Shown here: in pieces, positions 24,264 to 31,386 of the stretch
How positions within the stretch are numbered: the stretch's first letter is position 1
Layout of the letters: every line of letters starts with the position of its first letter
Assembly (NCBI GenBank): GCA_964242415.1
Contig: CAXTAT010000036.1
Span: forward strand, 1-51,056
Direction: 5' to 3'
Length of the DNA: 51,056 nt
Source of the DNA: DASWOJ01 sp964242415
GTDB lineage: Bacteria > Pseudomonadota > Alphaproteobacteria > Acetobacterales > Acetobacteraceae
Notes under the pieces: model-generated
Told to the model about the DNA's origin: nothing
Seen by the model: only the letters and a program-made list of their open reading frames with translations
The model's database searches: none
Translations under genes and position numbers: made by a program

Positions 24264-25370
24264 ATGCAGGACGGATGGCACAGGTTCCGCAGCAGCCTCG
24301 CGCCGCTGGCGGTGGACGACCCGGTGTTCCCCGGGATGCGCCCGGTCGTGCTGAAGGACGATGCGGCGGTCTGTACCATCGTGGTGGACGCCGAGGAGGA
24401 CTTCGACTGGCGCAAACCGGTGTATGGCGCGCAGCACACCACGGCCAACATGCTGAACACCCGGGCCTTGCAGGAGATCGCCGGCGCCTATGGCGTGGCG
24501 CCGGCGTACTTGCTGACCTACCCCATCCTGGATGCGCCGGAGGTGGTGCAGGTGCTGCGCCGCCGGATCGAGCGCGGGGAGTGCGAGGCCGGCGTGCAGC
24601 TCCACCCCTGGGTCACCCCGCCGTTCGACCATGGCAGCGCGGCGGCGACCTCGTTCGCCGGCAACCTCGCGCCCGAGCTGGAGCGGCGCAAGCTGGTGGT
24701 GCTGACGCGCAAGTTCCAGGAGTGCTTCGGCGCCGCGCCGCGCATGTACCGCGCCGGACGCTACGGCCTGGGCGAGCACTCGGCCGACCTGCTGGTCGAG
24801 CTGGGGTACACGATCGACACCAGCCTGGCGCCGCGCACCAACTTCGCGTTCGAGGGCGGGCCGGATTACAGCAGCTACGGCTACCGCCCGTTCTGGTTCG
24901 GCGCCGGCGCCCGGCTGCTGGAGGCGCCGCTGTGCCGGGAGGTCGTGGGCTGGGGCGGACGGTGGGCGCCGGGCGTGCTGCAGGCGCTGTCCGCCCCACC
25001 GCTGGGCCGGCTGCACGTGTCGGCGGCCGCAACCCGCGTGCGCTGCGCCGAGCGCATCACCCTGTCGCCGGAGGGCAACGACCTGGCGGCGATGATCCGC
25101 CTGGTGCGGCGGCTGCACGCGGCGGGGCAGCGGTTGTTCGTGATCAGCTTCCACAGCTCGTCCCTGGCGGTCGGCCGCAATCCCTATGTGCAGACCAAGG
25201 CGCAGTTGCACTTCTTCTACGACCGGCTTTCTGGCATCCTGGACTTCATGGCCACCCAGCTTGCGATGCGGTTCACCAGCCTGTCACGCCTGCCGGACCT
25301 TCTAGCGCCGCCCGGCCCCGCCGTCGCCGTGGATGCCCCGGCAGCGAGCCTGCTCGCCCTGCCGGACTGA
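24264..25370 (+). CDS. Polysaccharide deacetylase-like protein (NodB/WalW type)
   Basis: 368 residues with a carbohydrate esterase 4-like fold. The first motif is VVDAEEDFDWRKP (Asp residues corresponding to the T-D-D motif); the metal-binding H-x-P-W equivalent is VQLHPWVTPPF. The motif 3 arginine segment MYRAGRYGLGEHSADLL and a later ISFHSSSL segment follow. It resembles the WalW-type deacetylases found beside exopolysaccharide and exosortase loci. Deacetylation of an N-acetylated surface polymer is inferred. The stop overlaps the start of the next glycosyltransferase (TGATG). Confidence 0.83.
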   Translation: MQDGWHRFRSSLAPLAVDDPVFPGMRPVVLKDDAAVCTIVVDAEEDFDWRKPVYGAQHTTANMLNTRALQEIAGAYGVAPAYLLTYPILDAPEVVQVLRRRIERGECEAGVQLHPWVTPPFDHGSAAATSFAGNLAPELERRKLVVLTRKFQECFGAAPRMYRAGRYGLGEHSADLLVELGYTIDTSLAPRTNFAFEGGPDYSSYGYRPFWFGAGARLLEAPLCREVVGWGGRWAPGVLQALSAPPLGRLHVSAAATRVRCAERITLSPEGNDLAAMIRLVRRLHAAGQRLFVISFHSSSLAVGRNPYVQTKAQLHFFYDRLSGILDFMATQLAMRFTSLSRLPDLLAPPGPAVAVDAPAASLLALPD

Positions 25371-26611
25371 TGCCTGACGGTCCCCACAGCCGGCGAGCCG
25401 GGCAGGGGGCCAAGGTCCTGCTGGTCGCCAACAACTTCCCCCCTGTGCGGGGCGGGTCGGCGTCGGTGTATGCCAACCTGGCGCGCTGCGCCGGCGGCCG
25501 GATGATCGTGCTGGCGCCCAGCATCGATTACGGCGACGGCCTGCCGCTGATCGGCTGGCGTGAGCACGACCGGCGGGCGCCTTATCGCGTGCAGCGCATC
25601 CCGCTGCTGCGCACGACGGTCGAGGACCAGGCCCGGAGCGGGTTGGGCAAGCTCGCCTGGGTCGCATGGGACGCGACGATCCGCCTGCGCCTGGTGCTGG
25701 CGCTGCTGGTGCTGATCGTGCGGGACGGCGTGCGCACGGTCTGCGTGGGCGAATTGCTGGCCAGCAGTTGGGTGCTGCGGCTGCTGCGGCTGCTACCGGG
25801 GGTGCGGACCATCGCCTACGTGCACGGCGAGGAGATCACGACCGACGACCTGTATGACCGCTCGCACCAGCGTGCCCGGCGTGCGCTGGACAGCAGCGAC
25901 CGGGTGGTGGTGGTCAGCGCCTTCACCCTGGAAGCGGTGCAGGCGCTGATGGGCGCCAGCGCGGCCGGCCGCGTGGCGCTGATCCAGAACGGCGTGGACA
26001 CCAAGCTGTTCCACCCCCAGCCGAAGTCGCCGGGGCTGCTGCGGCTGTATGGGCTGGAGGGGTGCTTCATCTTCGTGTCGGTGTCCCGGCTGGTCGAGAA
26101 GAAGGGCACCGATAACGCCATCCGCGCGTTTGCCCAGGTGGTGGCGCGGCATCCGGACAGCCGCCTGCTGGTGGTCGGCAGCGGCCCCTACCTGCCAACG
26201 TTGCAGGCGATTGCGGCGGAGGCCGGGGTGGCCGGGTCGGTCGTGTTCACCGGCACCGTGATGGAGGAGGAGCTGGTCGAGCACTACCAGCTCGGCGACG
26301 TGTTCGTGATGCCGAACCGCCGGATGCCGGACGGCGACACCGAGGGCTTCGGGCTGGTGTTCCTGGAGGCCAACGCCTGCGGCCTGCCCGCCATCGCCGG
26401 TCGCGACGGCGGCAGCACGGAGGCGGTGCAGGACGGCGTGAACGGCCTGGTGGTGGACGGCCGGTCGATCCCGGCCATCGCCCAGGCGATGCTGTCGTTG
26501 CGCGAGGACCCGGAGCTTTACGCGGACTTGCACCGGCGGGCGCTGGCCCGGGCGGAGGACTCGGACTGGACCGTGAAGACCGAGATGTTCCTCGGGCTGT
26601 GCGAGGACTGA
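25370..26611 (+). CDS. Glycosyltransferase family 4
   Basis: 413-residue GT-B enzyme. N-terminal half: KVLLVANNFPPVRGGSASVYANLAR. C-terminal half: SVSRLVEKKGTDNAIRAFA, LLVVGSGPYLPTLQAIA and the donor-binding E-x7-E region DTEGFGLVFLEANACGLPAIAG. The ATG at 25370 overlaps the deacetylase stop, so the two are translationally coupled. An open frame reaches much further upstream but crosses the opposite-strand glycosyltransferase and is not real. It is the last gene of the polysaccharide cluster in this window. Confidence 0.92.
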   Translation: MPDGPHSRRAGQGAKVLLVANNFPPVRGGSASVYANLARCAGGRMIVLAPSIDYGDGLPLIGWREHDRRAPYRVQRIPLLRTTVEDQARSGLGKLAWVAWDATIRLRLVLALLVLIVRDGVRTVCVGELLASSWVLRLLRLLPGVRTIAYVHGEEITTDDLYDRSHQRARRALDSSDRVVVVSAFTLEAVQALMGASAAGRVALIQNGVDTKLFHPQPKSPGLLRLYGLEGCFIFVSVSRLVEKKGTDNAIRAFAQVVARHPDSRLLVVGSGPYLPTLQAIAAEAGVAGSVVFTGTVMEEELVEHYQLGDVFVMPNRRMPDGDTEGFGLVFLEANACGLPAIAGRDGGSTEAVQDGVNGLVVDGRSIPAIAQAMLSLREDPELYADLHRRALARAEDSDWTVKTEMFLGLCED

Positions 26612-26633
26612 TTGCGTGAGGACTGCGCCCCGG

Positions 26634-26825
26634 TCAGTGCGGCGCGGTCATCGCATGCACGAAGGCGTAGCCGACGATCGGGATGGCGATGATGACGTAA
26701 ACCCGCAGCAGCACCAGCAGGGCCAGCGTGCCCCGCCCGAGCACCCGGCGCGGCAACGGCTGCATGGTTTCGGCGGCGTGCTGGCCCGGCTCCAACGCGC
26801 GGTCGGCGACAGGATCGTGCTGCAT
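26634..26825 (-). CDS. Small single-pass membrane protein downstream of the Nramp gene
   Basis: 63 residues: a polar N-terminal half, then one hydrophobic segment of about 22 residues (TLALLVLLRVYVIIAIPIVGY) near the C-terminus. The ATG at 26825 has a GAGG site 6 bases upstream and lies 8 bases after the Nramp stop, so it is probably co-transcribed and could be a small partner or regulator of the transporter. No family is recognised. Confidence 0.6.
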   Translation of the reverse strand: MQHDPVADRALEPGQHAAETMQPLPRRVLGRGTLALLVLLRVYVIIAIPIVGYAFVHAMTAPH

Positions 26826-26833
26826 GTCCGTCC

Positions 26834-28201
26834 TCACTTGCCCAACAGGTCTGGGAACACGGTGATCACGCCGTACAGCGCCCCGACCAGGGAAATCCCC
26901 ACCGCAATGGTGCCGCCGGCCAGGTTGGCCCGCCAGTCATTCGCCAGCCCGCCCATGATTTCCCGGTCATTGACCAGCAGCAGCAGGAACAGCAGCGCCG
27001 GCGCCATCAGCAGCGTGGCGATCACGTTCACCGTCAGCGTCATCGCCAGCAGCGGCGCCCCCGGGATCAGCACGGCCACCGCCGCCAGCAGGGTCGATCC
27101 GATGGCCGCGCCGTAGAACAGCCGGCCATCGCGCAGGTTGAGGTTGAGGCTGTGCCGGGCCTGCAGCGTCTCCGCCAGGGCGTAGGAACTGCTGGTGGAG
27201 ATCGTCATGGCGGCCAGTAGCCCGGCCTCGATGATGCCCAGTGCGAACAGCGTGGCACCGGTGCTGCCGAGGTAGGGCCGCAGGGCCGTGGCGAAGTCGG
27301 CGCCGCTGGCGAACTCGGAGACGTCGACATGGTTGGCGAACAGCGGCGCAGTGGCGACAACCGTGGCGACGGCGACGACGGCGCCAACGAGGGCGCCGAT
27401 GGCGGTGTCGGTGCGGCCCTGCGGCACATCGGCCCGGGTCAGGCCCTTGTCCACGACGGCGCTCTGCTGGAAGAAGATCATCCACGGCGTCACCGTCGCG
27501 CCGATGTTGGCCAGCAGCAGCGTGACGAAGGCGGTGCCGACGCCGCCGGGCAGCGGTCCCCAGGTGGCGACGGCGTGGGCCAGCGCCGCCCCGCTGGGGT
27601 GGGCGTATAGCGCCGCGGGGATGAACAGCAGGTTGCCCACCGCCAGCACCATCAGCGCCCGCTCCCAGGTCGCATAGCGGCGCAGCGCCAAGGAGGCGAT
27701 CACCGCCCCGGCCCCGACCGTAACCGACAGCCAGGCTGGCAGCCCGAAGTATAGCCCGCCGGCCTGGATGGCGATGAACTCCGTCACCAGGGTCAGCAGG
27801 TTGCCGACCACCAGGTCGCCCATCGCGAAGTAACCCCAGAACGGGCCGAAGCGCTGGAAGATCAGCTCGGCATGGCCGCGGTGGGTGGCGACGCCGAGCC
27901 GCACCGTCATCTCCTGCACGACATAGGCCATGACGAAGGTCAGCAGGATGAACGGCACGAAGAAGCCGATGCCGTACGTGGCGCCGGTGGTGGCATAGGA
28001 CACCATGCTGGGGCCGTCGTTCTCCCCAAGCATGACCAGCACGCCAGGGCCGGCCAACAACCAGAGCAGCCGCAGCGGACGCCGGGCGAGGCGGGTGTGC
28101 TGGACGCGCAGGCGGTCGCGCCCGCGCAGGATGTCCTCTCGTATGGCGGCTGTTCCGCCCGGTGTGACGGGGACGGTGGGAGTCAGCGTGTCTTGGCTCA
28201 C
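26834..28201 (-). CDS. Nramp-family metal transporter with altered metal-binding motifs
   Basis: 455-residue integral membrane protein with about 11 helices and the Nramp fold. The helix 1 metal site, normally DPGN, is replaced by N-D-G-P-S at residues 61-65 (VMLGENDGPSM), and the helix 6 MPH motif by T-P-W at 238-240 (GATVTPWMIFF). These changes characterise non-canonical Nramp relatives, including the Nramp-related magnesium transporters, so the ion may not be the classical Mn2+ or Fe2+. The gene is divergent from an MntR-like regulator with an MntR-box-like palindrome between them, which instead points to manganese control. A small membrane protein gene follows. Confidence 0.85.
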   Translation of the reverse strand: MSQDTLTPTVPVTPGGTAAIREDILRGRDRLRVQHTRLARRPLRLLWLLAGPGVLVMLGENDGPSMVSYATTGATYGIGFFVPFILLTFVMAYVVQEMTVRLGVATHRGHAELIFQRFGPFWGYFAMGDLVVGNLLTLVTEFIAIQAGGLYFGLPAWLSVTVGAGAVIASLALRRYATWERALMVLAVGNLLFIPAALYAHPSGAALAHAVATWGPLPGGVGTAFVTLLLANIGATVTPWMIFFQQSAVVDKGLTRADVPQGRTDTAIGALVGAVVAVATVVATAPLFANHVDVSEFASGADFATALRPYLGSTGATLFALGIIEAGLLAAMTISTSSSYALAETLQARHSLNLNLRDGRLFYGAAIGSTLLAAVAVLIPGAPLLAMTLTVNVIATLLMAPALLFLLLLVNDREIMGGLANDWRANLAGGTIAVGISLVGALYGVITVFPDLLGK

Positions 28202-28233
28202 GGTGCCTCTGGGTCGGCGGAGATGTCGGCGGG

Positions 28234-28266
28234 TTGCATATCCTGCAATATGTAGCGCAAGCTACA
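28234..28266. promoter_or_regulatory. MntR-box-like palindrome in the divergent region
   Basis: TGTAGC-GCAA-GCTACA (28251-28266) is a perfect 6-bp inverted repeat whose TAGC-N4-GCTA core equals that of the E. coli MntR box. Next to it TTGCA-N5-TGCAA (28234-28248) forms a second inverted repeat. They lie 32-65 bases from the Nramp start and more than 100 bases from the regulator start. Confidence 0.6.
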
Positions 28267-28372
28267 CTTCGGTCAACCGGCGTTGTTCGGGCGTGGCGGC
28301 AGGATCATAGGCGGGGTGCATCATTTTGGCGCGAGTGCTAACCTGGTCGGCACCCGGGAGGAGACACGGCGG

Positions 28373-28816
28373 ATGACGCAGGACACGGCCGAGATGCCGG
28401 CGGAGCCGACCCAGGCGCTCCGCTTCGGCAAGGCGCGCACCGCCCGGTCCACGGCGCTGCTGGAGGATTACGTCGAGCTGATCGCCGATCTGCTGGCCAC
28501 CCACGGCGAGGCGCGGGCGACCGAGGTTGCCAAGCGCCTGGGCGTGACCCATCCGACGGCCGTGAAGAGCATCGGCCGGCTGAAGCGGGAGGGGCTGGTG
28601 ACGGCGCGGCCCTACCGCGGCATTTTCCTGACCGAGGCCGGGCTTGAGCTGGCCGGCCGGGTGCGTGCCCGGCACCGGCTGATGGTCGAGCTGCTGCTGG
28701 CCGTCGGCGTTCCGGCTGAGGCTGCCGAGGCCGATGCGGAGGGAATGGAGCACCATGCTTCGGCGGCGACGCTTGAGGCGTTTGCACGGTTCCTCGAGCA
28801 GCTTGGCCCCGGCTGA
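28373..28816 (+). CDS. mntR: MntR-like DtxR-family metalloregulator
   Basis: 147 residues: an N-terminal winged helix-turn-helix (about 32-95; LLEDYVELIADLL, then ATEVAKRLGVTHPTAVKSIGRLKREGLV) and a short metal-binding and dimerisation domain with His101 (ARHRLMVELLL) and the E-H-H cluster at 126-128. It lacks an SH3-like third domain, as in MntR. It would sense Mn2+ and repress uptake genes. The ATG has a GGAGGAG site, somewhat far at about 12 bases. It is divergent from the Nramp gene. Confidence 0.88.
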   Translation: MTQDTAEMPAEPTQALRFGKARTARSTALLEDYVELIADLLATHGEARATEVAKRLGVTHPTAVKSIGRLKREGLVTARPYRGIFLTEAGLELAGRVRARHRLMVELLLAVGVPAEAAEADAEGMEHHASAATLEAFARFLEQLGPG

Positions 28817-29122
28817 TACAAGCCACCTTTCAAGCTGACCGGCGAGGGTGCCTGGCGTCAACGCCGGCTGCACTTGCGATGCTGCAAATTCAGTCGGGGC
28901 AGGACGGGGTTTGCCCCCTGGATCGCCGCGCCGAAGGCGGCTGATCCGATGCAGCATCGTAAGGGCCAGGGCGGAGGGCCATTAGCATCGATGCGCTGCC
29001 ATGGCCGACGCCGCAACCCCCTGGCCAAGCGGCATCGCGGCGCCGGCGTTGAGCAGCACTATAATAACGCCGGCTCGGACCCGTCTCGTGAGCGAAGGTT
29101 AGGCGCGCCGGCTAGGCTCGCC
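28817..29122. other. Intergenic region with repeat fragments
   Basis: 306 bases between mntR and the ankyrin gene. It contains a partial palindromic-repeat copy (28905-28965) that includes GGATCGCCGCGCCGAA and GATGCAGCATCGTAAG, the latter also seen at 6132. No gene was found. Confidence 0.6.
28905..28965. repeat. Dispersed palindromic element, partial copy 3
   Basis: Carries the CTGGATCGCCGCGCCGAAGG arm and the downstream GATGCAGCATCGTAA tail found at 6080-6145. The opposite arm is missing or decayed. Confidence 0.6.
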
Positions 29123-29770
29123 TCATGGATGTCCGGCGTCGAACCCGAGGAAACCGGCCTGGGGGATCGGTGTGCCGCCTTGTCCAGCAAAAAGCCGCGC
29201 AGCCTGCGGCGTCTGGCTGGCCGCCGAGCGGACGGCCACAGCCCCCCCGCCGGCGGGTCCGGTGAAGTCATCCGTCTTGCCGCCACGGGCCGCGACTCGG
29301 GCGGCCCGGGCCGTAGCCTGGCGCTCGGCGCGGGTTTGCGGCACCGGCGCGGCGGGCGCGTGGGAGGTGGTGTAGCCGTTGCCGCCACGCAGCGTCAGCA
29401 ACACAAAGGAAATCTCGTTCCGGCCAAGGTCCACCGCGAGTTCCAGGGGGGTGAGGCCGAGCACGTTGGTGCCGTTCAGGTCGGCGCCGCGGTTGATGGC
29501 GTCACGCGCTGTCGGCAGGTCGCCACGGTTGATGGCGTCGAACAGCGCCTCGGTGGGCGGCAGGTCGGCGGCATTGCGGTCGGCGGGGGCGACGGCGGTG
29601 GGTTCGGCACGCGCGCCGGGCACTGCGGGCGGGGGGGCTTCCTTCTTCACCTCCGGGGCCGCGCTTTTTGGCGCCCCGCCGTTTCTCTGGCCGCCTCCCG
29701 GCATAGTCTGGCCGAGGGCCGGTGCGACCAGGACGGGAAGCAGCAGGAAGGGCAGGAGCTTCTTCATCAT
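29123..29770 (-). CDS. Exported ankyrin-repeat protein
   Basis: 215 residues with a signal peptide (MMKKLLPFLLLPVLVAPALGQ), a Pro/Ala-rich linker, and about two ankyrin repeats (residues 74-128: LFDAINRGDLPTARDAINRG, then LGLTPLELAVDLGRNEISFV), then an Arg/Ala-rich tail. Probably a periplasmic protein-protein interaction module of unknown partner. Tandem ATGs at 29770 and 29767. Confidence 0.75.
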   Translation of the reverse strand: MMKKLLPFLLLPVLVAPALGQTMPGGGQRNGGAPKSAAPEVKKEAPPPAVPGARAEPTAVAPADRNAADLPPTEALFDAINRGDLPTARDAINRGADLNGTNVLGLTPLELAVDLGRNEISFVLLTLRGGNGYTTSHAPAAPVPQTRAERQATARAARVAARGGKTDDFTGPAGGGAVAVRSAASQTPQAARLFAGQGGTPIPQAGFLGFDAGHP

Positions 29771-29847
29771 GCCGCGCCTATAGCGGAACGTGACGGCCAG
29801 TGCCAGGCTTCGCTAGCGGTCATGGTTCAGCCGCATGCCGGCGGACT

Positions 29848-30414
29848 CTAACCCTGGCTCAGCCACCATGCCCCTGCATCCAGGTAGGCTGCATAGGCAA
29901 CCCACGCCGCATAGGCCCCCATCAGCGCTGCCCCGGCCGGCTGCAATGGACGGAAGCGCAGCGCCACCAGCAGCGCCACCGTCAGCATCGCCAGCACGAC
30001 CCCTACGCTGGCACCGAGATCATGCAGGCTGAGAAACGCCGGGGACCAGGCGGCATCAGCCAGCAGTCCCCACCCCCACAGCCGCAGCGCCGCCCGCTTG
30101 CGATCCACCCCGATGTCCACGCGGCGCCAGACCAGCCAGGCAGCCGCGCCGATCAGGACATAAACGGTGGTCCACACCGCGGCAAACAGCCAACGGGGCG
30201 GCGTGCCCGGCGGCATGGCGAGCATCGCATACCAATCCTGCACGCCATGCCCAGTGAGCGTGCCATTGCTGACGCCAACCAGCAGCGCCAGGCCGATGAA
30301 GCCGAGCAGGGCGAGAAGGCTGCTGCGGGCAGCGCGGCGGCGGGGCGGCTCTAGCGGCTGGAAGACACGGGCACTCCCTATTTTCAAGCGGCATCTTGGA
30401 TCAGGGTTTGGCAA
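29848..30414 (-). CDS. TspO/MBR family protein (tryptophan-rich sensory protein)
   Basis: Five-helix membrane protein that binds tetrapyrroles in the family. The signature PPGTPPRWLFAAVWTTVYVLIG lies in the loop and helix 2, followed by WRRVDIG, helix pairs with many Trp (LWGWGLLADAAWSPAFL) and the C-terminal YAAWVAYAAYLDAGAWWL. The start is uncertain: the frame opens with TTG codons (30414, 30387), with no ATG before the first helix; 188 residues from 30414. Confidence 0.8.
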   Translation of the reverse strand: MPNPDPRCRLKIGSARVFQPLEPPRRRAARSSLLALLGFIGLALLVGVSNGTLTGHGVQDWYAMLAMPPGTPPRWLFAAVWTTVYVLIGAAAWLVWRRVDIGVDRKRAALRLWGWGLLADAAWSPAFLSLHDLGASVGVVLAMLTVALLVALRFRPLQPAGAALMGAYAAWVAYAAYLDAGAWWLSQG

Positions 30415-30519
30415 CGGGAAGGGCCTGGGCGGTTTTCATTCGCGGTGCCGCTTGTCACGGCTGTCTCAAAACGGGCAGATTGCTTCCTTATACCGGCGAG
30501 AGACGGCCTGCGGCTCTAG

Positions 30520-30567
30520 GCCACAAGAGCCCGAGGCCACAGGAGCCTGAGCTACAGGAGGGTGACT
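30520..30567 (+). repeat. 16-bp tandem repeat ending in a ribosome binding site
   Basis: Three units start at 30520, 30536 and 30552: GCCACAAGAGCCCGAG, GCCACAGGAGCCTGAG and CTACAGGAGGGTGACT. The last one supplies the AGGAGG Shine-Dalgarno site for the gene starting at 30570; the second carries another AGGAG. Confidence 0.7.
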
Positions 30568-30569
30568 GG

Positions 30570-31289
30570 ATGCTGCGCGTTCTAGTGTTGGCCGGTCTGA
30601 TTGCCGCAACGCCCGTTGCGGCGCAATCCATGCTCATGCCGACGACGTTCCCCTTCGCGGAACGCTTGACCGAGCGTGTGCCGGTCAGCGGCCGTACCCT
30701 GGTCGGGCTGGTCTCGGCGGCTACCGCACAGCCGCCGGACGGCACCGGTCTGCTGCCCGGCCGCATGGCGTTGCCGGCTGCCCTGGCGGCTGGCGCCAGC
30801 CCCGTTTGCGTGCGCGCCACGACGCAAGATGGCCGCTACTCGGCGGAGAACAGCTTCGCGGTCCAGGGCGCGCTTCCCATCGATGGCCGTGCCGAACTGG
30901 CCTGGCCCACCGTGTACCCGAATGCGTTGAGTGCCTTCAGCCTGCGAGAGCTCGCCGTGCTGGCCCGCAGCGGGTCCTGCGCGGAGGCGGCCGAGGTGAT
31001 CCCGGTGATGCTGGACCCGTCGGGCCGGCTTGGCGTCTTGCAGGTGCTGGTCAACACGCGGGGCGGCGCGATCACGGTGGCGTTGCGTGACCCGGGCACC
31101 GGGCGCACCCTCCGTCGGGCCAACTGCGTCCGGGTGGAGGGCACGGCGCGTGTCGCCTTCGACGCCCGGTGCGTGCTCGGGCCGGCAGCGGACCTGCCGG
31201 CGCGCGTCCAGGTCCGGCTAGAGCAGGTCAGCCGCGACGGCCTGCAGACCGAGGTGCTGGACGCCGTGATGCTCCGGCTCGCAAGTTAG
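30570..31289 (+). CDS. Secreted protein of unknown function, paired with the membrane trypsin-like protein
   Basis: 239 residues with a signal peptide (MLRVLVLAGLIAATPVAAQS). The start is firm, with AGGAGG about 4 bases upstream. The body is Ala/Val/Arg-rich with alternating strands, and has four cysteines around 80, 131, 182 and 194 that could form disulfides. No domain is recognised. It is followed by the trypsin-like membrane protein gene on the same strand, about 100 bases on, so a functional pairing is likely; the role is unknown. Confidence 0.7.
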   Translation: MLRVLVLAGLIAATPVAAQSMLMPTTFPFAERLTERVPVSGRTLVGLVSAATAQPPDGTGLLPGRMALPAALAAGASPVCVRATTQDGRYSAENSFAVQGALPIDGRAELAWPTVYPNALSAFSLRELAVLARSGSCAEAAEVIPVMLDPSGRLGVLQVLVNTRGGAITVALRDPGTGRTLRRANCVRVEGTARVAFDARCVLGPAADLPARVQVRLEQVSRDGLQTEVLDAVMLRLAS

Positions 31290-31386
31290 GGCGTTGCACT
31301 CTGGGCCTCCCCATGATCGCCAGCAGGCCGGGCGTCAGCAGGCCGGGTGGGGCGCCGGTCGCGCACCGCAACCTGGCCGGCGGCAT

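Noticed and set aside
21974..25369. A very long plus-strand frame leading into the GT4 gene at 25370
   Set aside because: It runs antisense through one glycosyltransferase and out of frame through another and the deacetylase; it is the usual open-frame shadow of high-GC DNA. Only the part from 25370 shows a protein family.
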